Positions 8,489-16,228 of a stretch of 64,000 bases of DNA are shown in pieces. This stretch comes from Sphingomonas sp. PAMC 26621. GTDB taxonomy: Bacteria; Pseudomonadota; Alphaproteobacteria; Sphingomonadales; Sphingomonadaceae. The DNA is taken from assembly GCF_000251145.1 (NCBI RefSeq), contig NZ_AIDW01000037.1, positions 1 through 64,000 of the forward strand. Direction: 5' to 3'. The position numbers and the translations under genes are program-made. The notes under the pieces are model-generated. The model did no database searches. It saw nothing but the letters and a program-made list of their open reading frames with translations, and was not told the DNA's origin. Within the stretch, counting starts at the first letter, position 1, and the number at the start of each line of letters is the position of its first letter.

Positions 8489-8596
8489 TCACAACAACAT
8501 AGCGCAAGCCGCGCCGCCCAAAGCGGCACCGCAAAAAAGGATGATTACCGCAGCTATTATGTAGGACCAGCCGGGCGCTACCGGTCGGGTTCCCAG
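8489..8596 (-). CDS. Tiny one-TM protein, module copy 2 (35 aa)
   Basis: A 35-codon frame from CTG 8596 to TGA at 8489-8491, overlapping the last 19 bases of the HTH-like gene in another frame. It encodes one membrane helix (YIIAAVIILFCGAALGGAA) with two Cys, ending ACAMLL exactly as in copy 1. No ATG, GTG or TTG is available near its beginning, so translation would need CTG or re-initiation after the HTH-like stop. The match with copy 1 is the main support. It may be a membrane partner of the HTH-like protein. Confidence 0.45.
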   Translation of the reverse strand: MGTRPVAPGWSYIIAAVIILFCGAALGGAACAMLL

Positions 8597-8826
8597 TCCT
8601 CGCGTTCCCCGAACAGCCGGGGGTCGACCCGGAAATACTGCGTCAGCAGCTGCTGCTCGTCGACCGGCAGCCGCGTCGGACCAGCACCGCGCGCGAACTG
8701 CGACAGATAACCGGACAGCCGGCGCAGCATGCGCGACAGCGCGGCGAGAGTCACGCGGTGCTCTACGGCCAGCGATCGCAGCGTCTCGTGCACCTGGTCG
8801 GGTGTGGCGGCGACGATAGGATTCAT
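8578..8826 (-). CDS. Short HTH-like protein, intact module copy
   Basis: An 82-aa soluble protein. Its core, LAALSRMLRRLSGYLSQF followed by ARGAG...LPVDEQQLLTQYFRVD, follows the pattern of a Cro/C1-type helix-turn-helix as found at the N-terminus of S24-type repressors in sphingomonads; the C-terminal peptidase is absent. GAGG precedes the ATG at 8826. Relatives sit at 7080-7248 (broken) and 17677-17877 (altered N-terminus), each followed by a tiny membrane frame. Probably a small DNA-binding regulator; the target is unknown and the fold assignment is by eye. Confidence 0.6.
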   Translation of the reverse strand: MNPIVAATPDQVHETLRSLAVEHRVTLAALSRMLRRLSGYLSQFARGAGPTRLPVDEQQLLTQYFRVDPRLFGEREDWEPDR

Positions 8827-9034
8827 TCCGCCATCCTCGTTTCATCATTCCACGAGCGCCTACGAAATCAAGAACACGTCCGCTACCGCGACGGCATCAG
8901 CCATAGCGGCAAGCGCGGGTGCCGTGGGTCACCACGCCACCCCCGCTAGACTAACGACCTAATTGAACTATAGACTATTTTACGTTGGCAGGATACGAAT
9001 GTTAAATACTTGCGTATACTCTGAGGCAATAAAG

Positions 9035-10066
9035 TCAGACTCCGACGATAGTTTCAACTGTTTCTGCCAAGGCTGTGAAAGACCTTTTAAAGCCGTCTCG
9101 GCTTTCTTTCATGGTCTTTAAGATTACTCCTGCTTGTTCAATCTGAGCATCGGACAAAGCAAATACCGGTGTGCTAAACTTCTGAGATTGAGCTATCAGG
9201 GAGTTGAAGTCAGCAATATTTATTAGATTATACGGAGTATCGGAAGGCTTTGCAGCGAGAAAAAGAGCTTCAGAGATTGACATTCCGTTTGCTCTTAAAG
9301 CAGGAACCAAATGATTATTTACTGCAATTTTAATCTTATCGATCCATTGTTGAAAAGACACTGCAGGATTTCCAAGTCTTGGGCGGTAGCGCTGCGAAAC
9401 AATTCCACAAAACTTTGGGGGCTCTACTGGGAATGGGTATAGGAAGCTCTGATTGCGAAACGCGGCAACCTCAAAGTTCCATCGAGGAAGAACTCTTGCT
9501 AATGATGACATTGCCTGAAGGCAATAATAGTCCGGCGACGTCGGAACTATAAAATAGTCGCTGCTCATCAGAAAGCATTGGTTCAATGCTCCGACGCTAG
9601 GACTCATATCTACTATTACGACATCGATGTTGTTTTCCTGCGCCGTCATACGAAGCAAAGCGCCTATAGAACCAGGAATATTTTGCAACGCTGGGATGGC
9701 AGCACTGGTGGACAACGCAACCGAGATCTGTGTTTCGTTCTCCGCTAAATCGATATTGCCGGCCAGCAGAAAAAGATTAGGGTTACCCGTGGCCGTGATT
9801 TCGGCCGGGACGAGTGGCTGACCGGTAGCCTGGAATATCGGTCTGAGAGCATCACTGATGTTTGCGTTCGGCCGTGCGTCGTAGAACGTACTGAAGTCGT
9901 CGGTGCCGTCAAATCCCAAGACCGTTCCAGTCAAATTGCACTGAGGGTCCCCGTCGACGATCAGCACCCGCTTTCCACGCTCGGCCATAGCCCAGCCAAG
10001 ATTGAACGCGGTCGTCGTTTTGCTGACGCCGCCTTTGTGGTTAAACAACGAGATTATTGGGATCAT
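9035..10066 (-). CDS. ParA/MinD-type ATPase (solo)
   Basis: A 343-aa P-loop ATPase. The ATG at 10066 is chosen over the frame start at 10147 because a run of seven G lies just before it and the family N-terminus (MIPIISLFNHKGGVSKTTT) begins there. That segment is the deviant Walker A, with the signature Lys at residue 11. VLIVDGDPQCNLTG and VIVDMSPSVGA are the following switch motifs. Such proteins move plasmids, chromosomes or protein cargo on DNA or membranes. No ParB gene or parS-like repeat cluster is visible, and the gene is A/T-rich for this genome, so I infer an acquired orphan or cargo-positioning ATPase. Confidence 0.9.
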   Translation of the reverse strand: MIPIISLFNHKGGVSKTTTAFNLGWAMAERGKRVLIVDGDPQCNLTGTVLGFDGTDDFSTFYDARPNANISDALRPIFQATGQPLVPAEITATGNPNLFLLAGNIDLAENETQISVALSTSAAIPALQNIPGSIGALLRMTAQENNIDVVIVDMSPSVGALNQCFLMSSDYFIVPTSPDYYCLQAMSSLARVLPRWNFEVAAFRNQSFLYPFPVEPPKFCGIVSQRYRPRLGNPAVSFQQWIDKIKIAVNNHLVPALRANGMSISEALFLAAKPSDTPYNLINIADFNSLIAQSQKFSTPVFALSDAQIEQAGVILKTMKESRDGFKRSFTALAETVETIVGV

Positions 10067-10339
10067 GAAGCCCCCCCCATATTTTAGCGGCATCCCGTTG
10101 GGTGCTCGCCGATTGCCCGATCGATTCGGCATCATAGCAACGTCCAATCATCCGAGGGGTTTGGCAATAGCGGTGACTGAGGGCGCCTAATTGCGGCGGT
10201 AGACCTGTCGAATAGATACCCTACGGAGCGGGGGGGCGCGACCGAATTCGGCATCGTCATCGCCATTCGTTCGCCACATGCCATCATGCTGCCCCCGCAG
10301 GTTGCGCCAGACTATTCCACGCCTGCGCATTTGAAATGG

Positions 10340-10560
10340 CAAGGTGGGCAGGCCTCGTGATACTGCTGTCGTTCGATACCTTGGCTGCCTGCGCAACGCC
10401 GGGGTCGTTTATTCCTCGAGACTGATCGGACTTGATGCCCAGCGTCTCGAGCAGGACGGGATCGCTACCCTCGTTGGTGTGGAGATAGTCGGCAGTCACC
10501 TGCTTCAATTGTCTTAACCGCTGCACGCGGCCAATGACACAATGGTGGACCGGCAGCCAC
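10340..10560 (-). pseudogene. Decayed MxKRDTxLI-family relative A
   Basis: The minus strand here encodes QVTADYLHTNEGSDPVLLE and IKSDQSRGINDPG. This is nearly the same as part of the relic at 16.4-16.6 kb and more distantly like 6057-6332. There is no usable start. The rest of the 10067-10652 gap holds no gene I can support; 10067-10200 is probably the parA upstream region. Confidence 0.45.
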
Positions 10561-10652
10561 CATCGATTTCGCAGAACACGTTGAAAGGACGCTGCTGGAG
10601 CCCGACACCGTTGACGTGTACGCCCCTTCAACTGAGGAAGGGGAAAATTAGA

Positions 10653-10850
10653 ATGACTTTCAAATCCAACCGCGAAAATGCAGAGCTGGCACAAGCGGCA
10701 GCGAACTCAGCCACGCTTGAAAACGTCCGGATCCGAGAACAGAGATCGGCAGAAGCGTATGCCGCACTAGCTACGCGCGATGAACGCATTGCTGCCAAGG
10801 CGGCGCTACTGGCGCCGAGCAGTGCCACGGACGAACCCGTCGAGAAGTAG
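10653..10850 (+). CDS. Small Ala/Arg-rich helical protein, 65 aa
   Basis: GAGGAAGGGGAA ends just before the ATG at 10653, a strong ribosome site that decides the start. The protein is a predicted continuous helix (ENVRIREQRSAEAYAALATR) with many Ala, Arg and Glu and no membrane segment. Family unknown. It sits 75 bases before the SRAP gene on the same strand and may be co-transcribed with it. Confidence 0.6.
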   Translation: MTFKSNRENAELAQAAANSATLENVRIREQRSAEAYAALATRDERIAAKAALLAPSSATDEPVEK

Positions 10851-10925
10851 GCGCGAGCGCTTCGGTCAGTTGACTGATCACCGGTTTACCTCGACACTTA
10901 TCACGTCCTGCTACAGGCTCGCGCA

Positions 10926-11561
10926 ATGTGTAACCGCGCCCGCAATAGCCACGAGCCGGAGACGCTCCATGCGCACTTCGGCACGATCTTCACCCCCGAT
11001 CGGCCGATGGACAACCGCTTCAATCCAAGCGAACTGATGCCGCGTAGCCGGGCATACGTGATCCGAGAAACTGACCGCGGCCGATGCCTGGACGTCATGA
11101 GTTGGGACGTACTCGGCGGTGGCGCGGCGTGGCCAATGACAAACGTGCGCAACCTCGCCCTGCCCCAGTGGCGTGCGCTTGCCGCGCGGCCGGAGAACCG
11201 CTGCCTCGTGCCGCTCAGCGAGTTCTGCGAATGGACGCCAGAGACACACGACCTGGGCGACGGCAAGAAGCCACTGAAGGGTGAGATGTGGTTTCAGGTG
11301 ACCGACCAGCCCCTCTTTGCAGTCGCCGGCTTTTGGCAGCCGACCGCGAAGGGCAATGGCTTCACGATGGTGACCTGCAACCCGAATGAGCTTGTCGCAC
11401 CGATCCATCCGAAAGCGATGATCACGGTTCTCGAACAAGCTGACCATGAGCGCTGGCTGCGCGGCAGCTACGACGATGTGGTCGCGTTGCAACAGCCTTA
11501 CCCTGCTGAACTGATGGCTGTCAGAGGCCCGCTGTTCCCAACCCGACGGAGCGAAAGGTGA
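10926..11561 (+). CDS. SOS response-associated peptidase, SRAP/YedK family
   Basis: A 211-aa protein with the SRAP layout. Met is followed by Cys2, the residue that becomes N-terminal and crosslinks to abasic sites in single-stranded DNA in the HMCES/YedK family. TNVRNL (about 72-77) and CLVPLSEFCEW (about 93-103) hold the conserved Asn and Glu, and the final His is in IHPKAM (H161), where most members have H-x-R-M-P. It protects replication forks from abasic sites. Such genes are common on mobile elements, often near DNA-repair or phage genes. Full length. Confidence 0.93.
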   Translation: MCNRARNSHEPETLHAHFGTIFTPDRPMDNRFNPSELMPRSRAYVIRETDRGRCLDVMSWDVLGGGAAWPMTNVRNLALPQWRALAARPENRCLVPLSEFCEWTPETHDLGDGKKPLKGEMWFQVTDQPLFAVAGFWQPTAKGNGFTMVTCNPNELVAPIHPKAMITVLEQADHERWLRGSYDDVVALQQPYPAELMAVRGPLFPTRRSER

Positions 11562-11666
11562 CTGCGTGACCGCACGTACGCCGATACCAAGTGGCGTGTC
11601 GTTTACGAATCGTTAACCAAAAAGGAGCATCCTCTCGCGATCGAAGGCGGGGGCCGGAGATTACCG

Positions 11667-11831
11667 ATGTCACATAGTGACGAATTGCTCATTGAGCTCG
11701 AGCGCGTCAGGCGCACCGCAGATCACATCTACGATAGACGATCACAGCAGGCGCTGCGTCTGTACGCAGACGACTTGGGAAAGCAGGTTGTTTCGGAATG
11801 CTGCCGCGAACGACGACAAGTGGTGATCTGA
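11667..11831 (+). CDS. Hypothetical 54-aa protein
   Basis: GGAG lies seven bases before the ATG at 11667. The product is helical and charged (ELLIELERVRRTADHIYD) and ends with a Cys pair and Arg-rich tail (SECCRERRQVVI). No family is recognised. The codon pattern and ribosome site support it modestly. Confidence 0.45.
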   Translation: MSHSDELLIELERVRRTADHIYDRRSQQALRLYADDLGKQVVSECCRERRQVVI

Positions 11832-11869
11832 TCCCCCTCTGCGATCGGGGCGTCGATCCGCTGGCGCAT

Positions 11870-12006
11870 TGAGAAGGCAAATCGTAAGTCGGGTGGCACG
11901 AAACTGCATCGGCAAGCAGCTGAAGGGCCGCCTTGATCAGGGCCGTGTCGCGCTTCGCCGTACAGGCGGTGCAGCACGGTGCGCGGCGATCCGACTAGAA
12001 CATTGT
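11870..12006 (-). pseudogene. Decayed MxKRDTxLI-family relative B
   Basis: The minus strand reads AKRDTALIKAALQLLADAV, clearly homologous to the start of the 6057-6332 protein, but the start codon is not in place and the frame decays after about 25 residues. The 5' flank (11959-12006) also matches the flank of the intact copy. Apart from this and the hairpin at 12024, the gap 11832-12299 holds nothing I can support. Confidence 0.5.
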
Positions 12007-12023
12007 ACGAATAGGATGAAGGC

Positions 12024-12058
12024 GGGCTGCGGTTCGGATGGTACCGGAATCGCAGCCC
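12024..12058. terminator. GGGCTGC hairpin, copy 3
   Basis: GGGCTGCG (12024-12031) pairs with CGCAGCCC (12051-12058), with an inner TTCGG/CCGGAA. Loop and inner-stem bases differ from the copies at 6891 and 8398 while pairing is kept. A GCAGTCTTTGGGG-like tract follows, as in the other copies. Confidence 0.45.
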
Positions 12059-12299
12059 TGGCCGCAGCAGTCTTTGGGGAAGCGAAGCGGTTGACGCGGG
12101 CTATACACTTGCTTTTGCCCGCCACAAGAGCGGACTTCAGATATCGGCGATGCCTATGCGGCTGACTTACAGCGGGAAACGGTGAGTACTCCAGCGTAAC
12201 GCCCCTCGCCGTCCCAAGGCGCTTGGCTTGGACGTTAAGCCTCAGTAGCGCGGCATCGGAGCTTTCGGCTCCGCTAAGACGTCTGCGAGGACAATTGCC

Positions 12300-12839
12300 T
12301 TGGAACACTTGATCTTGCACTATGGCGTCATCGCCATCTTTTTGGGGGCGGGCATTGAGGGCGAACCGTTTGCGCTGGCCGGCGGTGTGCTTACCCACCG
12401 GCATTGGCTTTCGCCGTATGCCGCTGCGTTGGCGTCAATCGGGGGGTCTTGTTTTGTTGACCAGCTCTGGTTTCACCTCAGTCGACATTATCGGCAGGGT
12501 AGGCTCGTCCAGCGTGTGGCGCAGCGTCCCGCCTTTGCCCGCTCGCTTCTCCTGATCGAGCGCCACCCGGTGTGGTTTGTGTTGCTGTTCCGCTTTGCCT
12601 ATGGTTTGCGCGCGGTGGCGCCGGTCGCGATCGGGGCTTCGCGCCTATCGAGCCGCGTGTTCATTCCCTTGAATGTCGTCGCCGCGATCGGCTGGGGCAC
12701 CCTGTTTACGGCCCTGGGCTATTGGGTCGGACCACAATTCGAAGCGATTGAGGCGCGATATGGAACGGGCATCGCTGTTAGCATGGTCGGCGTTTCAGCG
12801 CTGGTACTGATTGTGGCGCTACGTCGCGGGCGGGCGTGA
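12300..12839 (+). CDS. DedA-family membrane protein
   Basis: A 179-aa inner-membrane protein of the DedA/VTT superfamily, linked to lipid-carrier or phospholipid flipping and to proton-dependent homeostasis. Family marks are E-G-E in GIEGEPFALAGG near residue 20, FRFAYGLRAVAPVAIGASRL in the middle, and GWGTLFTALGYWVG near the C-terminus. The start is TTG 12300, the only candidate preceding the first helix, with GAGG upstream. The protein is slightly shorter than typical members (about 200 aa). It stands alone between small hypothetical genes. Confidence 0.85.
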   Translation: MEHLILHYGVIAIFLGAGIEGEPFALAGGVLTHRHWLSPYAAALASIGGSCFVDQLWFHLSRHYRQGRLVQRVAQRPAFARSLLLIERHPVWFVLLFRFAYGLRAVAPVAIGASRLSSRVFIPLNVVAAIGWGTLFTALGYWVGPQFEAIEARYGTGIAVSMVGVSALVLIVALRRGRA

Positions 12840-12895
12840 TTGCTCGGTCGCTAACGCTCAGTTGCGGTCACTGGCCTGCGTGCTAGGCTCGACGG

Positions 12896-13048
12896 ATGGA
12901 CCAAGCTTACTACGCCCTTACCGAGACCCTGATTCCCTGGGTTGAAGACTGTTTCGGTACGGTGGGAGCTTGGTTTGCCGCGGTTTCGCTAATCATGCTG
13001 TTGATGGCAGGTGTAGTCGTAATCGCGCTGCGGTTGATACACGGTTGA
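12896..13048 (+). CDS. Small one-TM protein, 50 aa
   Basis: ATG at 12896 to TGA at 13046-13048. The product has an N-terminal polar part (MDQAYYALTETLIPWVEDCF) and one C-terminal helix, LIMLLMAGVVVIALRLI. No close Shine-Dalgarno is visible. It is unidentified but has a consistent small membrane-protein composition, 57 bases after DedA on the same strand. Confidence 0.45.
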   Translation: MDQAYYALTETLIPWVEDCFGTVGAWFAAVSLIMLLMAGVVVIALRLIHG

Positions 13049-13080
13049 TTGACGGTCTTCAGTCGGTCGTCTTCCGCCCA

Positions 13081-13476
13081 TTAGCGGACGTTTGAACGTC
13101 TACGCATTTGTATTGCGACCGCTCCGATCAAGGCTGCCACGAACAGCGTCATGAGCCCGATGCCGGGCAATGCGAGGAAGACTAACCCGCTCTGCGAATC
13201 TGGCTCCGCGAAATTCCAGTATACTGCGTGAGCTTCGTAGAACGACCAGCCAATTATAAACAGCAGCGCCAGAGGCGGGATCAAACCGTCGCGCGCTATT
13301 ACCGCCCAGGAGCAAGCGACCAACACGGGGCTTGCGTTGAAAAGAAACACTCCACCGACGAACCCGAGTTGCCCAATGCTTTGAAAAGGACTTGCGAGCC
13401 AGGCCATGCCCGCAGCCAAAGCGAATATGGCGATGACCGCCGCTACGATATTAGCTCGTCTCACCGATGCAGCCAT
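13081..13476 (-). CDS. Four-helix membrane protein, 131 aa
   Basis: Start at ATG 13476 (MAASVRRANIVAAVIAIFAL), which opens directly into the first membrane helix; the 45 codons upstream look unlike protein. Three more hydrophobic segments follow (VGGVFLFNASPVLVACSWAV, LALLFIIGWSFYEA, GIGLMTLFVAALIGAVAI), and the C-terminus is Arg-rich (MRRRSNVR), probably cytoplasmic. No family is recognised. Confidence 0.6.
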   Translation of the reverse strand: MAASVRRANIVAAVIAIFALAAGMAWLASPFQSIGQLGFVGGVFLFNASPVLVACSWAVIARDGLIPPLALLFIIGWSFYEAHAVYWNFAEPDSQSGLVFLALPGIGLMTLFVAALIGAVAIQMRRRSNVR

Positions 13477-13516
13477 AACCGAATTCGATATATGAAGCCA
13501 TGTCCGCTTTCCACAA

Positions 13517-13837
13517 TTAGCAGCCGTTGGCATCGACCATGTAGGTTTCAGGTTTACCGCGTGAAGTCGGTTCCCAGCCTGCCGCCAAGGCAGCGCTGAC
13601 GCTGTTGGCAACTACCGACTTGCTGATAGGTGGTCGCCTGCGGTGCGGCGATCCATTTCCAGACTTGGGCATTGGAAACTCCAGCAACGCTTCGCGTTGC
13701 CCGCCCTTCTGGCGAATGGATAACACTAACCCCCGCCAGCCATCCGCCGTGCACCATTGCGGCTCCCGCTGGACCGCCCACTCATAGGTCAAACCATCGA
13801 CTTCAATGGTGTCGGCAAGATCGCGAGTGTGAAGCAT
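13517..13837 (-). CDS. Conserved-looking hypothetical protein, 106 aa
   Basis: A soluble protein with distinctive blocks: YEWAVQREPQWCTADGWRGL, EALLEFPMPK, and C-terminal AALAAGWEPTSRGKPETY. To my recollection this pattern occurs in small hypothetical proteins of sphingomonads, with strong conservation of the W-containing block. No catalytic motif is evident. Function unknown; it lies between unrelated small genes. Confidence 0.65.
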   Translation of the reverse strand: MLHTRDLADTIEVDGLTYEWAVQREPQWCTADGWRGLVLSIRQKGGQREALLEFPMPKSGNGSPHRRRPPISKSVVANSVSAALAAGWEPTSRGKPETYMVDANGC

Positions 13838-14011
13838 CGGAGCCTTTTGGCGCGCGACAGCTATATCCGCAATCCAACCAGGTCGCGACGTTCAGGAACC
13901 GCCGGCGCGCCGGCTGTTCCTTAAAGGCGACTGGCAGCTTTCGGGGGGCTAAGCGGACGGATCGGAGACGCCCACTTGCAGTCATTTCACGCGTCATGCC
14001 AGGGTCCGGTA

Positions 14012-14356
14012 ATGGTCGTTCGTATCCCCGCACTCGTCATCGTTGCCGCATCTCTCGGGCTGTCCGCTTGTCCCGCCACGGCTGAAGAACTGCCACCCGT
14101 ACCTGCAACACTGCTGAACAGATCGGGCATCGTCTGCGTCAGCATTTCTAAACAAGGGAGCGTCAGTGGGGCTTACCTCCTCAAGAGCATGGGCGATCCG
14201 CAAGCTGACCGGGATATGTTAGATTGGGTGCGCCAGTTGCATTGGCCAGTATCAACGCCCGCCGAGCAATTGCGGGACACATGGTTCCCAATGCCGGTGT
14301 CCTTCGGTGACGCCAAGTCGATCAATACACCGGCAAGTTGTTCAGCCCCAGCATAG
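14012..14356 (+). CDS. Small secreted protein with TonB C-terminal-like domain
   Basis: A 114-aa protein. ATG 14012 opens a signal peptide (VVRIPALVIVAASLGLSACPATA). The Cys near the cleavage region is followed by PATAEE, so a lipoprotein cannot be excluded. The mature part resembles the TonB C-terminal fold: GSVSGAYLLKSMGDPQADRD, then LDWVRQLHWPV, in line with the V-x-G...S-G-x-x-x-x-D...A...W-R-F pattern. Without a TonB transmembrane anchor and Pro-rich arm it is probably not an energy transducer but a periplasmic binding protein of that fold. Confidence 0.6.
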   Translation: MVVRIPALVIVAASLGLSACPATAEELPPVPATLLNRSGIVCVSISKQGSVSGAYLLKSMGDPQADRDMLDWVRQLHWPVSTPAEQLRDTWFPMPVSFGDAKSINTPASCSAPA

Positions 14357-14421
14357 CTGCCCTACCGAAAGCGCCCAGTTTCGGACATTGATAATCGCCT
14401 TAGACGACGCATAATCGCGGC

Positions 14422-14685
14422 ATGGCGCACCGAAAACCAAACCGAGCGGGATGCTTCGTTTCACTCGCGCTGTCTGTCTTAGTCGGGCTGCCGATATGGG
14501 CCGTATTGCTACTCGGCGAGCGTTCTTGCGACATGCATATCGGTCCGCCGTGCGCGATAAGCTGGGGCTGGCTAAAGCTGCTCAACGGTTTGGCTATAGC
14601 CGCTGTTTGCGCTGTCGCTGGTTGGCTGGTTTCATTCTTGGTCCGTGTTGGAGGCAACGACGATCCGACCGGTGACGGCAGCTAA
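14422..14685 (+). CDS. Two-TM membrane protein, 87 aa
   Basis: Two hydrophobic helices: FVSLALSVLVGLPIWAVLLL and LLNGLAIAAVCAVAGWLVSFL. Between them is a short, probably periplasmic, loop with two Cys (RSCDMHIGPPC) that could form a disulfide. Basic N-terminus, acidic C-terminus (GGNDDPTGDGS). Unidentified family; follows the TonB-C-like gene on the same strand after 65 bases. Confidence 0.6.
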   Translation: MAHRKPNRAGCFVSLALSVLVGLPIWAVLLLGERSCDMHIGPPCAISWGWLKLLNGLAIAAVCAVAGWLVSFLVRVGGNDDPTGDGS

Positions 14686-14793
14686 CCAACAAAATAGGAC
14701 GTTCCGTCTTCCCTACGCAGCTTCAACGCGGAATTTTCCGTCCGTCAAGAAAGCCCTTTCCTACAAGATAGCGTATGTGGTCCAGCCTCATAG

Positions 14794-15615
14794 ATGGGCC
14801 ACGAACGTTCAAAAACGCTAACTGTCGATCTGCCGTCGAAGGCGGTTCGACCTGTCTCTCCCCCTGCCCCCTATATCGGTGGCAAGCGCAATCTCTCGCG
14901 CCGCCTCTGCGCCCTGATCGATGCGACACCGCACGACACCTATGTCGAGCCGTTCGTCGGCATGGGCGGGGTGTTTCTCAAGCGCACGCGCCAGCCCCGA
15001 GCAGAGGTGATCAACGATATCTCCGCAGACGTCACCACACTCTTCCGGATCCTGCAGCGGCACTACCCCCAGTTCATGGATGTGCTGAAACGGCAGATCA
15101 CCAGCCGGGCCGAGTTTGACCGGCTGCGCGCGGCCGCGCCAGAAACGCTGACCGACCTCGAGCGCGCCGCGCGGTTCCTCTATCTCCAGCGGCTGTCGTT
15201 CGGCGGGAAAGTCGACGGGCGATCGTTCGGCATTGATCGACGGACGCCGGCACGCTTCGACGTGACCAAGCTCGCACCAATGCTCGACGAGCTTCACCAG
15301 CGGCTGACCGGCGTTGTGATCGAGCGCCTGCCCTATGCAGATCTGATCCGGCGCTATGACGGCCCGGAAACGCTGTTCTTCCTCGACCCGCCCTACTGGG
15401 GGTGCGAGGGCGATTATGGTCCGGGCGTGTTCGAACGGTCCGACTTTGAGCGTCTGGCAGAGCAGTTGGCTGGAATCGCTGGGCGCTTCATTCTGACAAT
15501 CAATGCTATGGATGGCGCGCGCGAAGTGTTCAGTCGTTTTGACCTCGCCGAGGCCGAAACGACCTACACCATTCAACCGCATCGACCGGCGGCGGCAAGC
15601 GAGCGAAGGAACTGA
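14794..15615 (+). CDS. D12-class DNA adenine methylase (Dam-type), frameshifted C-terminus
   Basis: A 273-aa N6-adenine methyltransferase using S-adenosylmethionine. Motif X (PYIGGKRN, residues 27-34), motif I (FVGMGGVFL) and catalytic DPPYWG (198-203) are present. After TYTI the frame runs into QPHRPAAASERRN, but the next frame reads TGGGKRAKELIVRG and stops at 15629, the usual end of the family. A one-base loss or two-base gain between about 15571 and 15585 explains this. The core is intact, so activity is possible. No restriction gene is adjacent; phage-type orphan methylases often sit like this. An error in the sequence is the alternative. Confidence 0.85.
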   Translation: MGHERSKTLTVDLPSKAVRPVSPPAPYIGGKRNLSRRLCALIDATPHDTYVEPFVGMGGVFLKRTRQPRAEVINDISADVTTLFRILQRHYPQFMDVLKRQITSRAEFDRLRAAAPETLTDLERAARFLYLQRLSFGGKVDGRSFGIDRRTPARFDVTKLAPMLDELHQRLTGVVIERLPYADLIRRYDGPETLFFLDPPYWGCEGDYGPGVFERSDFERLAEQLAGIAGRFILTINAMDGAREVFSRFDLAEAETTYTIQPHRPAAASERRN

Positions 15616-15654
15616 TTGTCCGCGGGTGAAGGCTTTTTTAGCGGAGAGAAAGAG

Positions 15655-15682
15655 GGGGTCGGCCGCTTGCGCGCCCGACCCC
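15655..15682. terminator. Bidirectional hairpin between convergent genes
   Basis: GGGGTCGG (15655-15662) pairs with CCGACCCC (15675-15682). On the minus strand it is followed by the pyrimidine tract CTCTTTCTCTCC. It sits between the methylase (plus) and the small HTH-like gene (minus) and fits as a shared terminator. Confidence 0.65.
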
Positions 15683-15706
15683 ATTGAGTTTCACCGGTCT
15701 AACGGA

Positions 15707-15910
15707 TTAGCGCTGAGGCAATCCGGTCACATGATTGCCTCGCCGCCCGGTGTTGATCTCGGACACACGGCCCGGATTGGTACCGTAATCAGCTGCGATG
15801 TCATGCTGGTGATCACCCGCCCGGAGGCGGGCCCAGATGTCAGCGATAGCCTCATCGGACAAGGGGAAGCGAGGGCGGCGCTGCGGCCGCTGGGGGAGAT
15901 TGTTTGCCAT
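15707..15910 (-). CDS. Small HTH-type protein, 67 aa
   Basis: Start at ATG 15910 (MANNLPQRPQRRPRFPLSDE); the 16 codons upstream lack a ribosome site. The middle reads as a resolvase/sigma-like helix-turn-helix: LSDEAIADIWARLRAGDHQH, then DIAADYGTNPGRVSEINTG, the recognition helix with R-x-S-E-I. Such very small HTH proteins are common in phages and accessory regions. DNA-binding is inferred; partners are unknown. Convergent with the methylase. Confidence 0.65.
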   Translation of the reverse strand: MANNLPQRPQRRPRFPLSDEAIADIWARLRAGDHQHDIAADYGTNPGRVSEINTGRRGNHVTGLPQR

Positions 15911-16040
15911 GATTAATCCTTTGTTGGCAAACGACCGGTATTGACGGGAGTCGTCCAAGGTATAGACGTAGCCGCCTACCCCGGGGTTTATCCCGCTCCC
16001 GCGTCCGGACCAGAAGCCCGCGAGAGTTGCCCCCGATCAG

Positions 16041-16070
16041 AAACCCCGGCGCTGCCAGGCGCTGGGGTTT
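16041..16070. terminator. Strong 12-bp hairpin
   Basis: AAACCCCGGCGC (16041-16052) pairs with GCGCTGGGGTTT (16059-16070), one G-U pair, loop TGCCAG. The first half of the 15911-16737 gap has no other feature I can support; 16150-16230 is A/T-rich and may be regulatory. Confidence 0.5.
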
Positions 16071-16228
16071 CGTCGTCTCAGGGACAATCAGTTCATCACG
16101 TAACCGGACTCGCAAGAGTCGCCAAGCGGGTCTGTCGGCGTGATTAACTTTATGTAAACCAAGGCGTGTATGAGATTTGATAGTTTCTATGGTAAATAAC
16201 GAATTAAGAGTTTTCCGCCGCGTTTCGA

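Larger units (their letters stand above)
8392..8770. repeat. Cassette copy 2 (hairpin, tiny TM gene, HTH gene)
   Basis: This is the better-preserved partner of the repeat at 6885-7248. The stretch with AACATAGCGCAAGCCGCGCC and the following AAAGCGGCA is almost identical in both. It carries a complete minus-strand HTH-like gene and the overlapping tiny TM frame. The two copies lie about 1.5 kb apart in the same orientation. Confidence 0.7.

Noticed and set aside
9035..10066. Plasmid partition locus
   Set aside because: Only ParA is present; no ParB frame or centromere-like repeats nearby.
11937..12404. A 155-codon minus-strand frame overlapping DedA
   Set aside because: Shadow of DedA at one end and of a decayed gene at the other; no coherent protein.
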